DNA of 64,000 nucleotides from Terricaulis silvestris. Lineage in GTDB: Bacteria > Pseudomonadota > Alphaproteobacteria > Caulobacterales > Aquidulcibacteraceae. The DNA is taken from assembly GCF_009792355.1 (NCBI RefSeq), contig NZ_CP047045.1:1886501-1950500 (forward strand), given 5' to 3'. Position numbers and translations under genes: made by a program. The notes under the pieces were generated by a model. That model saw only the letters and a program-made list of their open reading frames with translations. It was not told the DNA's origin and searched no databases. Shown piece after piece: positions 53,497 through 61,236 of the stretch; within the stretch, counting starts at the first letter, position 1, and the number at the start of each line of letters is the position of its first letter.

Positions 53497-53876
53497 GCGG
53501 CCGCCACCACTTCGATTTCGAGCAGCCAGGCTTCCTCGAAGATGCCGCAGATGATGACGGTGATCGCCGGCGTGCGGTCGCCCATGATTTCGTTGCGGAT
53601 GGCGCGGTTTTCGAGATTGTATTTGCGGTCGCTGAGGAACGTGGTGACCTTCACCAGATTGTCGAGCGTCATGCCGACTTCGGCGAGTTGCGCTTCGATG
53701 TTCTTCCAAATCAGGCGGGATTGGTCGGCGAAGCTTTCCGGCAGGGCGCCGTCACGCGTCGCGGGCACTTGGCCGCTGACGTAGGCGAAGCGCGTCGCGG
53801 CGGAGACCTCGACGATCTGCGCGTAGCCGCCGGTGGGTTGCGGGGCCGAGGATGCGTTGTGGGCGGTGAGCTTCAT
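53493..53876 (-). CDS. RidA/YjgF family protein lacking the usual active-site arginine
   Basis: A 127-residue protein with the chorismate-mutase-like RidA fold: FAYVSGQVPATRDG, QSRLIWKNIEAQLAEVGMTLDNLVKVTTFLSD and the C-terminal WLLEIEVVAAA. True RidA imine deaminases carry PARS with a carboxylate-binding Arg; here that stretch is RTPAITVI, with Ile in the position. Deamination of enamine/imine is therefore doubtful. It is coupled at both ends by four-base overlaps, downstream of lpd and a lipoprotein gene. Confidence 0.88.
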   Translation of the reverse strand: MKLTAHNASSAPQPTGGYAQIVEVSAATRFAYVSGQVPATRDGALPESFADQSRLIWKNIEAQLAEVGMTLDNLVKVTTFLSDRKYNLENRAIRNEIMGDRTPAITVIICGIFEEAWLLEIEVVAAA

Positions 53877-54304
53877 GACAGCGCACTTTTGCTATGGGAC
53901 GACTGAGCGGGCATCGAACTTGTGCGTCTCGTGTTGCTGAGGCGTCGCGGACATTCAAACTCACGATAATAGTCTAGTCTCGATTGAAGGATGTTTCGCC
54001 GGACTGTTGCCGCCTCTCGCAAACGGCCCTCCCGTTCATGGTGCGCAGCAAGGCTGAGAGACAGCCCGGTGTCGTCATGCAATTCCACCGGAAACTGCCA
54101 GCTACCATAGTCGAGAGCGACGAGCTCAGTTTTCAATACTTGATTGGCGCCTTGGAAGTCGCCGTTGCCAATCTTTAGCTCGGCCGCTGCGACAGAGCTG
54201 AGCCCGCGCGCCAACAACGGGTCGGTGCACTCTGCGGATGGCGCTCCACAAGCTGCGAGTGTCGCCAAGACCACTATGGCGAGAGAATTTTCAAATCGCG
54301 GCAT
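53873..54304 (-). CDS. putative lipoprotein, unknown function
   Basis: A 143-residue protein. MPRFENSLAIVVLATLAACGAPS is a lipoprotein signal (Cys19). The mature part looks like a tetratricopeptide-type helical pair (LSSVAAAELKIGNGDFQGANQVLKTEL, LSLAAHHEREGRLREAATVRRNIL). The C-terminus is short and Ser-rich. No family recognised. Its start overlaps the lpd stop (TGATG). Confidence 0.65.
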   Translation of the reverse strand: MPRFENSLAIVVLATLAACGAPSAECTDPLLARGLSSVAAAELKIGNGDFQGANQVLKTELVALDYGSWQFPVELHDDTGLSLSLAAHHEREGRLREAATVRRNILQSRLDYYREFECPRRLSNTRRTSSMPAQSSHSKSALS

Positions 54305-55713
54305 CAGACGTGCAGCACGCGACCGTACGCATCGAGCACAGCTTCGTGCATCATCTCGCTCAGCGTCGGATGCGGGAAAACCGTTTCCATGAGTTCATGC
54401 TCGGTGGTCTCCGTCTGCATCGCAATGGCATACCCCTGGATCAATTCGGTGACTTCGGCGCCGATCATGTGGGCGCCGAGGAGTTCGCCGGTCTTGGCGT
54501 CGAACACGACTTTGACCATGCCCTGATCCTCACCGAGCGCGATGGCTTTGCCGTTGCCGACGAAGGGAAAGCGGCCGACTTTGACGTCGCGGCCCTGCTC
54601 TTTCGCTTTGGCTTCGGTGAGGCCGACGCTGGCGACTTGCGGATGGGAATAGGTGCAACCGGGAATGCGCTCCTTGATCATCGGGTGCGGCTTCTGGCCA
54701 GCGATGGCTTCGATGCAGATGATGCCTTCGTGGCTGGCTTTGTGCGCCAGCCACGGCGCGCCGGTGACATCGCCGATCGCGTAGAGGCCGGCGATGTTGG
54801 TTTTCCCATAGCCGTCCGTGACGATGTGGCCCTTCTCGGTTTTGACGCTGAGCGCTTCAAGACCGAGGTTCTCGATGTTGCCGGTGATGCCGACAGCGAC
54901 GATGGCGTGGCTGGCGGTGAGCGTTTCTTCTTTGCCGTTTGAGGACACGACGGCTTCGACGCCGTTCGCCGTCGCCTTCAGTGACTTCGCTTCGGTGGAG
55001 GTGAGGATCTTCAGCCCCTCCTTCTCGTAGCGCTTCTTGGCGAAGGCTGAGATTTCTTCGTCTTCGACCGGTAGCACTCGATCGAGCAATTCCACCACCG
55101 TCGTTTTCACGCCGAACGTGGCGTAGAAGCTGGCGAACTCGATGCCGATGGCGCCGGAGCCGAACACGAGCAGCGAGTCCGGCCACGATGGCGGCGTCAT
55201 CGCATCGCGATAGGTCCAGATGCGTTTGCCGTCAGCCTTCAAGCCAGCCGCAGGAATTTCGCGGGCGCGGGCGCCTGTAGCGAGGATGACGTGCTTGGCG
55301 TCGTAAGTGGCATCTTTGCCGTCCTTGGCCTTCACGATCACCTTCGGCGCAGCACTCCCCTTCTCAAGGCGCGCCTCGCCTTCGATCACGGTGATCTTGT
55401 TCTTCTTCATCAGAAACTGGACGCCCTTCTCCATGCGTCCGGCGACGCCGCGTGACCGCTTCACCACCGCCTCAGGATCGAACTTCACGTTTTCGATGGT
55501 CAGTCCGAAATCCTTGGCGTGTTGGGCGTTGCGATAGACTTCGGCGGAGCGCAGCAGCGCCTTTGTCGGGATGCAGCCCCAGTTGAGGCAGATGCCGCCT
55601 AAGCGGTCGCGTTCGACGATGGCGGTTTTCAAACCGAGTTGCGCGGCGCGAATGGCGGTGACGTAGCCGCCGGGGCCGGAACCGATCACGATGACGTCGA
55701 AGGAGGTGCTCAT
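54304..55713 (-). CDS. lpd: dihydrolipoyl dehydrogenase (E3)
   Basis: A 469-residue FAD disulfide oxidoreductase: FAD motif VIGSGPGGYVTAIRAAQLG, redox disulfide GGICLNWGCIPTKALL, NAD-binding GSGAIGIEFASFY, YAIGDVTGAPWLAHKA, and the C-terminal His-Glu pair in FPHPTLSEMMHEAV. It reoxidises dihydrolipoyl groups of the pyruvate dehydrogenase encoded upstream, and probably those of other 2-oxoacid dehydrogenases. Last complex gene of the pdh run. Confidence 0.97.
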   Translation of the reverse strand: MSTSFDVIVIGSGPGGYVTAIRAAQLGLKTAIVERDRLGGICLNWGCIPTKALLRSAEVYRNAQHAKDFGLTIENVKFDPEAVVKRSRGVAGRMEKGVQFLMKKNKITVIEGEARLEKGSAAPKVIVKAKDGKDATYDAKHVILATGARAREIPAAGLKADGKRIWTYRDAMTPPSWPDSLLVFGSGAIGIEFASFYATFGVKTTVVELLDRVLPVEDEEISAFAKKRYEKEGLKILTSTEAKSLKATANGVEAVVSSNGKEETLTASHAIVAVGITGNIENLGLEALSVKTEKGHIVTDGYGKTNIAGLYAIGDVTGAPWLAHKASHEGIICIEAIAGQKPHPMIKERIPGCTYSHPQVASVGLTEAKAKEQGRDVKVGRFPFVGNGKAIALGEDQGMVKVVFDAKTGELLGAHMIGAEVTELIQGYAIAMQTETTEHELMETVFPHPTLSEMMHEAVLDAYGRVLHV

Positions 55714-55780
55714 GGGTCGTACTTAGCAGTCTAACCCGCCGCGTGAAGGTGGGGATTGGCGATGCTGCGATGCGAAATCG

Positions 55781-56425
55781 TTAAGCGGCGATGCCGAACA
55801 CGTTGCGGATGCCATCGACGACGAATTGCGCGGCCAGTGCGGCCAGCAGAATGCCGAAGATGCGGGTCAGCATCGAGGCGACAGTTTCGCCCATAATCTT
55901 GGACAACGGACCCGCCGCCAAGAACGCGATCAGGCAGAGCGCGAGATTGGCGCCGACACCTGCGAGGATCACGCCGCGTTCGGCGATTGCCTCGTGCTCG
56001 GCGAAGAACAGCATGATCGAGGCGATGGCGCCGGGGCCGCTGATGAGCGGGATGGCGAGCGGGAAGACGGAGATGTCGTCCTGGTGGCTCGGGTGCTGCG
56101 CCTGTTTGGCGGCGACTTCCTCTGCCCTCTCCTCCCGGCGTTCGGCGCGCTTTTCGAACAGCATGTCAACGGCGATGAGGAACAAGAGGATGCCACCGGC
56201 GATGCGGAACGCGTCGATGGAGACGTGAATCTGTTCCAAGAGCCAGGCGCCGCCGAAGGCGAACGCGAGCAAGATGCCGGTCGCGATTGCGATCGATTTC
56301 CACGCCATCGTGCGACGCCATTCGGGCGTCATGCCGGCAGTCATGGTCGTGAACATCGGCGCCATCGCCACCGGATCGATGGCGACGAAGAAGGTCACGA
56401 ACGAGGCGAGCAGCAGCGAAAGCAT
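55781..56425 (-). CDS. MarC family integral membrane protein
   Basis: A 214-residue protein with six predicted TM helices: LLASFVTFFVAIDPVAMAPMF, IAIATGILLAFAFGGAWLL, ISVFPLAIPLISGPGAIASIMLFF and others. The DPVAMAPMF and PLISGPGAI stretches are the MarC/NhaS-type hallmarks. Despite the name no antibiotic role is established. Lies between lpd and a small secreted protein gene on the same strand. Confidence 0.92.
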   Translation of the reverse strand: MLSLLLASFVTFFVAIDPVAMAPMFTTMTAGMTPEWRRTMAWKSIAIATGILLAFAFGGAWLLEQIHVSIDAFRIAGGILLFLIAVDMLFEKRAERREERAEEVAAKQAQHPSHQDDISVFPLAIPLISGPGAIASIMLFFAEHEAIAERGVILAGVGANLALCLIAFLAAGPLSKIMGETVASMLTRIFGILLAALAAQFVVDGIRNVFGIAA

Positions 56426-56605
56426 GGAGCGCGTTTAACCGATTCAGCGGGCGATTGCTTGGAATTCTGACGGGGCGTTGGCGCTTGATCGTTCGTGCGT
56501 ATGCCGGCGAGACGCTGGCGGTCCATGGGACAGCGGTCTATCCGGACAACGCTTGGCGATTATGTTTCGTGGGGTGAGCTTGACGCGGCGGTGATGGCCG
56601 AGTGA
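56426..56605. other. short gap with nothing recognised
   Basis: About 180 bases between the MarC gene and a small secreted protein gene. No frame, hairpin or RNA gene could be supported here. Confidence 0.4.
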
Positions 56606-56956
56606 TCAGGTTGGCGGCGGATCTGAAGAGCGTGTGCAATGCTGCACCGTCGGTTCTTCGCCGCGCACGCCCCAGCGATAGATCCCGACGTTGGTATCGA
56701 ATTCCTGCAGCAAATTGAGCATCTCAGTATATAAAGTGAACACGCCAGCGGTCCAACTGCACTCCGCGTAGGCATCGCAATTGTTTGGAAGCCAGCGCGG
56801 CGCCCCGCCGTCCTGCCAATGCCTGAATTCATTCGGTCCGACACGATAATAGAACGCGACGCCATCTTCCTCGCATCGAAACACCGCAGCTTCTTGCGCT
56901 TGCGCCGGTAAAGCCAGGACCGTCAGTGCGAGAAATGCCGCAACAATGACACGCAT
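56606..56956 (-). CDS. small secreted protein, unknown function
   Basis: A 116-residue protein with a clear signal peptide (MRVIVAAFLALTVLALPAQAQ). The mature part contains four or five Cys (FRCEEDG, NNCDAYAECSW, QHCTRSS), so disulfides are likely in the periplasm. GGAGGAGGGG upstream of 56956 is an unusually strong ribosome-binding site and decides the start within a much longer open frame. No family recognised. Confidence 0.65.
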   Translation of the reverse strand: MRVIVAAFLALTVLALPAQAQEAAVFRCEEDGVAFYYRVGPNEFRHWQDGGAPRWLPNNCDAYAECSWTAGVFTLYTEMLNLLQEFDTNVGIYRWGVRGEEPTVQHCTRSSDPPPT

Positions 56957-57027
56957 AGGCCCCTCCTCCCGCAAGAGGGGACGTTCGCGCCGATGCAATG
57001 CTTCGTCAATCCGCACGCGCACCGGGA

Positions 57028-57702
57028 TCACGTCGGCCGTTTGTCTTTCGCGCCTAGGATCAGGAACCACAGGCACGTGCCGAGTTCGCCGATGGCGCTG
57101 GGGGTGTGGATGTAGTCGGCGATGGGCGTTGCTTCGTAGCCGGGCGCGAAGAACGACAGGAAGAAGTGCGTGACGTAGCCGATGCAGCCGAGGATGAGGA
57201 AGATGCCGAGGATGCGCGGGATCGTGCCGCTTTTGGCGATGAGCCAGCCGAGCGGTGCGAGCCACAGGCCCCAGAAGATGCCGACGAGCGACGCGCCGCG
57301 ATTGTAGGCGTCGGTGTGTTGGGCGATGGCGGCGATCGTGTTGGCGGCGCCCTCCCCGGTTGCGAGTTGAAGGATCGCCATGTGCTCGCTGATATTGGCG
57401 AACGAGATCGGCACGCTGACGAGCGCGAAACCGAGCATCAGCAGCGCTGCGATGCGGCCGAGCGGCGCGAGCAACACGTAGAGCAGCACCGGCGTGATGA
57501 CGAAGAAGATCTGGCAGACGATGCCGGCGGTGATGCCGAGGCGGAAGAGTTGCGCCTGAGCTTGGGCGTTGGCGAACGTTGTCGCGGCGTCGGCGCCGAT
57601 GATCTCGGCGGGGACGATGAGCAGATTGAACGCGCCAGTGAGGGCTACGACGAGGTAGCTCAGGCCGGCGATGCGGGCTTGGGTGGCGTAGGAAAGGGTC
57701 AT
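57028..57702 (-). CDS. DUF4386 domain-containing membrane protein
   Basis: A 224-residue protein starting MTLSYATQARIAGLSYLVVALTGAF, with six TM helices. The QARIAGLSYLV start, the AQAQLFRLGITAGIVCQIFF block and the SLVGIFWGLWLAPLGWLI helix are as in DUF4386 proteins. Function unknown. The frame extends upstream to 57822 with sequence unlike the family. Confidence 0.85.
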   Translation of the reverse strand: MTLSYATQARIAGLSYLVVALTGAFNLLIVPAEIIGADAATTFANAQAQAQLFRLGITAGIVCQIFFVITPVLLYVLLAPLGRIAALLMLGFALVSVPISFANISEHMAILQLATGEGAANTIAAIAQHTDAYNRGASLVGIFWGLWLAPLGWLIAKSGTIPRILGIFLILGCIGYVTHFFLSFFAPGYEATPIADYIHTPSAIGELGTCLWFLILGAKDKRPT

Positions 57703-57760
57703 AACGCATTCAAACGCGCTACGATCGGGCGCGCCACCTAATTTTGGCGTGCTACGTGAC

Positions 57761-58165
57761 TTAGCCGCGCTCCTTCGCGGGCATGTAGCCCGTGATGTCT
57801 TCCGGCCACTCGAGCAAACCATGTGCTTCGAGCAGATCTACCCGACCATCCTTGATGAAGAGCACGATGCCAATATCGCGAAGCACATCATCCGGCTTGT
57901 CCGGCGGATATGCACGTCCACTGATTGGCCCGCTCGCTTGCAACACCGGAACATCAGTTGGCAGCTCAAAACTGAGAAAGAAGCCCCACCCGCTGTATTC
58001 CATGGACCCGAACGTCAGCGCCCTAACCTGAGCCGTCAGGACATCGCGGAATTCTTCTTGGTAAGTCGCGAAGAACTCAAGGGCTCGACGCGCTAGTGCT
58101 TCGTACTCTTCCCATTGGGGCCGAGGCGCCTCCTCTGGCTTCGGCGCGGTAACGATCCGCTTCAC
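57761..58165 (-). CDS. hypothetical protein coupled to pdhC
   Basis: A 134-residue soluble protein. The N-terminal half is helical ([30 protein letters not shown]); the second half has strand-like stretches ([37 protein letters not shown]). No signal peptide, TM or recognised domain. Its start overlaps the pdhC stop (ATGA), so it is translated from the pdh transcript. Confidence 0.65.
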   Translation of the reverse strand: MKRIVTAPKPEEAPRPQWEEYEALARRALEFFATYQEEFRDVLTAQVRALTFGSMEYSGWGFFLSFELPTDVPVLQASGPISGRAYPPDKPDDVLRDIGIVLFIKDGRVDLLEAHGLLEWPEDITGYMPAKERG

Positions 58166-59499
58166 AGCAACATCGCCATCGGGTCTTCCAGGAAGCTCTT
58201 GAAGGCTTTGAGGAACGCTGCGCCGAGCGCGCCATCAACGACGCGGTGATCGCACGTCACCGTGACCGTCATCATAGTGGCGATGGCGAGGGCGTCGTTC
58301 TTCACGATCGGGCGTTTTTCGCCGGCGCCGATGCTCATGATCATGCCGTGCGGTTCGTTGATGATCGAGGCGAAGCTCTTGATGCCGAGCATGCCCATGT
58401 TCGAGATCGTGAACGTGCCGCCTTGGAATTCTTCGGGCTTCAGCTTTTTGTTGCGCGCACGGTCGGCGAGATCGGTCATTTCGTGGCTGATTTGCGCGAG
58501 GCCCTTGGTTTCGGCGGCCCAGACGATCGGCGTGATTAGGCCGTGAGGGATGGCGACGGCGACGCCGATGTCGGCGTGGTGGTGCATGGCTAGCCCATCG
58601 GGCGTGTAGCTGGCGTTGGCTTCGGGCACGAGCTTTAGCGCGAGGGCGGCCGCCTTGATGCACATGTCGTTGACGGAGATTTTCACGCCGTTGTCGGCGA
58701 AGCGCTTGTTGATCTCGCCGCGGGCTTTCAGCAGCGCGTCGATTTCGAGATCGATGGTGAGCGGAAAGTGCGGCACGTCGCGGAACGAGGCCGTCATGCG
58801 CTTGGCGATGGTTTTGCGCATGAGGTCGAGCGGGACGAGATCGTAGCTTCCGGGGCGGATGCCTTGCTGTTCGAGCGACAGATGCGCCGGCGCTTGTTGC
58901 GGCGCGGGCTTGGCGACTTCGCGCGATTGTTGCGGCGCTTGGGCGGCGCGCGGGGATTTGGCGGCGGCTTCGATGTCGGACTTTACGATGCGGCCGTTGG
59001 GGCCGGAGCCGCGGAGGCCGGAGAGATCGATGCCGCCTTGCTCGGCGAGACGGCGGGCGAGTGGGGAAGCCAACACGCGCTCCCCGCCCCTTGTGGGCGC
59101 GGTTGGGGGCGGGGTAGCGGCGGTGTTCTCTCCGGATGAAGCGCCGCCCGCACCCCCCTCGCTGCCCTCCCCCACAAGGGGGGAGGATGACTGAGTTTGC
59201 GTCGCCTTCTTTTGTGCCTGCAACGTCTCTTCCTTCTTCACCGGCTTCGCCGCTTCGCCTTCACCCGCAAGCGTTGCGATCGGGGTGTTGACCTTCACGC
59301 CTTGGCTGCCCTCAGGCACCAGAATTTCCGCGATCACGCCTTCATCGACGGCTTCGACTTCCATCGTCGCTTTATCGGTTTCGATCTCGGCGATGACTTG
59401 GCCGGGTTCGATCTTGTCGCCCACCTTGACGTGCCACTTGGCGAGGTTGCCCTCTTCCATCGTGGGCGACAAAGCGGGCATGGTGATCGAAGTCGTCAT
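58162..59499 (-). CDS. pdhC: pyruvate dehydrogenase E2, dihydrolipoamide acetyltransferase
   Basis: A 445-residue acyltransferase; the ATG at 59499 ([17 protein letters not shown]) is the natural start. One lipoyl domain (residues 1-80; lipoylated Lys in [15 protein letters not shown]), a linker, a peripheral-subunit-binding domain ([35 protein letters not shown]) and the catalytic domain ending with [13 protein letters not shown] (His-Asp active site). The linker at about residues 105-150 is encoded by palindromic repeat DNA (59080-59190) and is Gly/Ser/Pro-rich. E2 forms the core of the complex with PdhA, PdhB and Lpd from the same strand. Confidence 0.95.
   Translation of the reverse strand: MTTSITMPALSPTMEEGNLAKWHVKVGDKIEPGQVIAEIETDKATMEVEAVDEGVIAEILVPEGSQGVKVNTPIATLAGEGEAAKPVKKEETLQAQKKATQTQSSSPLVGEGSEGGAGGASSGENTAATPPPTAPTRGGERVLASPLARRLAEQGGIDLSGLRGSGPNGRIVKSDIEAAAKSPRAAQAPQQSREVAKPAPQQAPAHLSLEQQGIRPGSYDLVPLDLMRKTIAKRMTASFRDVPHFPLTIDLEIDALLKARGEINKRFADNGVKISVNDMCIKAAALALKLVPEANASYTPDGLAMHHHADIGVAVAIPHGLITPIVWAAETKGLAQISHEMTDLADRARNKKLKPEEFQGGTFTISNMGMLGIKSFASIINEPHGMIMSIGAGEKRPIVKNDALAIATMMTVTVTCDHRVVDGALGAAFLKAFKSFLEDPMAMLL
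59080..59190. repeat. palindromic repeats inside the pdhC linker
   Basis: Two modules lie in frame within pdhC. One is a CCCCGCCCC...GGGGGCGGGG type hairpin (about 59082-59115). The other is CCTCCCCC-ACAA-GGGGGGAGG (59166-59186), with a GGGTGCGGG-type tail. Such CCCTCCCCC/GGGGGAGGG palindromes are normally intergenic repeats. Confidence 0.75.
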
Positions 59500-59510
59500 A
59501 GTCGGTGAAC

Positions 59511-59954
59511 CTATTGCCGAACGAAGGCTTTGGAGACAATTTTCCAGACGCCGTTGATCTTCGCCAACGTGATGGCGTCGTAGTAGCGAGCCTCGTAGCG
59601 GAAGAACACGGTGGCGAGGCGGCCATCGAGAATGTGGACTTCGAGGATTTCGCCATCGCGTGCGCCGTTCGCCGGGCTTGGGCCTTCGACCCAAGTCGTG
59701 ATCACGTCGCCCATATCGCGAAACGTGCGCAGGGTATCGACGCCCTGCTGATTGGGTTGCACTGAGACCATGGTGGCATCATCGGCGGCGAACGCGCGCT
59801 CGAGCCGCTCGCGACTGTGCTCGCCCTGGCCGTGGAAATAATCGAACACGACGGCGCGGATCGCCTCTTCATCGCTGGCCGCTGTTTGTGCGCTTGCGGG
59901 CGCAGCAAAGCTTGCGAATGCAGCGAAGAAGAGGACGGCGAAAAAGCGAGGCAT
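59511..59954 (-). CDS. secreted NTF2/SnoaL-like (putative lumazine-binding) protein, copy 1
   Basis: A 147-residue protein: signal peptide [23 protein letters not shown], then an NTF2-like domain ([73 protein letters not shown]). This matches the Lumazine_bd_2 type with no assigned reaction. A second copy follows at 59967-60401; the two are about half identical. It lies directly upstream of pdhC in the transcript. Confidence 0.85.
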   Translation of the reverse strand: MPRFFAVLFFAAFASFAAPASAQTAASDEEAIRAVVFDYFHGQGEHSRERLERAFAADDATMVSVQPNQQGVDTLRTFRDMGDVITTWVEGPSPANGARDGEILEVHILDGRLATVFFRYEARYYDAITLAKINGVWKIVSKAFVRQ

Positions 59955-59966
59955 GGATCTTAAGTC

Positions 59967-60401
59967 CTATTGTCTGATGAAGGCTTTGGCGACGATGCGC
60001 CATTGGCCGTCGATCTTCATGAGCGTGAGCGCGTCGTAGAACATCGTGGTTGAGCGGAAGATCACCGTGGCGATGCGACCGTCGACGACTTGCATGTCGA
60101 GAATTTCGCCGTCGCGTCCGGGAGCGGCTGGATTGGGGTTGGCGGACCAGTTGGTGATGACTTCGTTCATGTCGCGCCAGGTGCGGAGCGATTCCGTGCC
60201 GTCCTGCGCGCGCATGAGGCCGACCATGGTGGCGTTGTCGGCGACGAAGGCGCGGTTGAGTTGCTCGGCGCTGGAGACGGTCTGCCCGTTGAAATAGTCG
60301 AACACGGCGGCGCGGATGCCTTCTTCGTCGCTGTGGTGCTGCGCCAACGCGGGCGCGGCGGGGGCGAGGAAGAGGAACAACGCGGCGATGAAGCGAAGCA
60401 T
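59967..60401 (-). CDS. secreted NTF2/SnoaL-like protein, copy 2
   Basis: A 144-residue paralogue of the neighbouring gene. GGGAG seven bases upstream of 60401 decides the start at MLRFIAALFLFLAPAAPALAQ (signal peptide). The mature part follows the same line: EEGIRAAVFDYFNGQTVSSAEQLNRAFVADNATMV to YDALTLMKIDGQWRIVAKAFIRQ. Only 12 bases separate the two copies, so a tandem duplication is likely. Function unknown. Confidence 0.85.
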   Translation of the reverse strand: MLRFIAALFLFLAPAAPALAQHHSDEEGIRAAVFDYFNGQTVSSAEQLNRAFVADNATMVGLMRAQDGTESLRTWRDMNEVITNWSANPNPAAPGRDGEILDMQVVDGRIATVIFRSTTMFYDALTLMKIDGQWRIVAKAFIRQ

Positions 60402-60415
60402 GGAAATCTCCCGGA

Positions 60416-60826
60416 TCATGTTGGTTCGGCCAGCGTCATAGGCGTCCAACGCGATGCGCGGCGCTTCAAGCGCTCTTCGACGGATTCACCTTCCAATGAC
60501 GTCAGCGTGACCGGGAGATTTTTGAGTTCGCCGATTTGAAGGCCGACGACGTTGATGACGCCGATCGCGCCGCGCTCGCTCTCCATGTGCGTGGCGACGT
60601 ATGTGCCGCAAGCGGGGCAAATGAGGTAATCCGCGGTCTTGTGGCCGAAGCGGTAGCGCGTGAGGGGCTTGGTTGCGGTGAGCTGCAGGATGCCTTCTGG
60701 GTCGCTGGCGGATTTAGCGCCGCGCGACGAGCAGAAGCTGCAGCCGTCAGCGCGGAGACGGACGGGTTGGTCCGTTTCGTACGTGGCGCTGACCACGCCG
60801 CAATGGCATGCGCCCCGGTAGATCAT
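60416..60826 (-). CDS. GFA family (glutathione-dependent formaldehyde-activating-like) zinc protein
   Basis: A 136-residue protein starting MIYRGACHCGVVSATYETD after a GGGAGG site. The zinc ligands are the CHC pair near residue 8, DGCSFC near 40, and ICPACGTYVATH near 84. The CENP-V/GFA fold is widespread; formaldehyde activation is rarely proven, so the name describes the fold only. Its start overlaps the stop of the gene before it in the transcript. Confidence 0.9.
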   Translation of the reverse strand: MIYRGACHCGVVSATYETDQPVRLRADGCSFCSSRGAKSASDPEGILQLTATKPLTRYRFGHKTADYLICPACGTYVATHMESERGAIGVINVVGLQIGELKNLPVTLTSLEGESVEERLKRRASRWTPMTLAEPT

Positions 60827-61236
60827 TGCGTGACCTCCCGCACCCGGTACCCACCTTGGCAAACGACTGAAATGCTATTCGCCATGGCAAGGATATAGAA
60901 CTCGCTTAGTCCAACGCCGTGCTCCGCGAACGCGGGTTGAATCGCCTTTCGAAAGTGATCAACACGAGGCGTTTCATCACTGCGGTAGATACGCGCCGGT
61001 CGATTGAGCTGCCCGCGCTCGGCTTGCTGACCGGACATGGCGTCGAAGAACTCGTCCGTGAAGTCAAACGCCCACACGGGAGCAAACGTGACAGAAAACC
61101 GGCGTGGAGATTTCCGCACCGACACGCCGACTTCTAACGGTCCTCCGTAGTAGGAAAAGGTCACGTTCTCGATCTCGACGAATTCAAATTCATCGAGCGG
61201 GGATTCTTCCGCATGCCAGATGGTACTTGTCGGCAT
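60823..61236 (-). CDS. hypothetical protein coupled to pdhB
   Basis: A 137-residue soluble protein beginning [25 protein letters not shown]. It is strand-rich (FSYYGGPLEVGVSVRKSPRRFSVTFAPVWAFDF) with one helical stretch (DHFRKAIQPAFAEHGVGLSEFYILAMANS). No family recognised. The start overlaps the pdhB stop (TGATG) and the end overlaps the GFA gene start, so it is embedded in the operon. Confidence 0.65.
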   Translation of the reverse strand: MPTSTIWHAEESPLDEFEFVEIENVTFSYYGGPLEVGVSVRKSPRRFSVTFAPVWAFDFTDEFFDAMSGQQAERGQLNRPARIYRSDETPRVDHFRKAIQPAFAEHGVGLSEFYILAMANSISVVCQGGYRVREVTQ

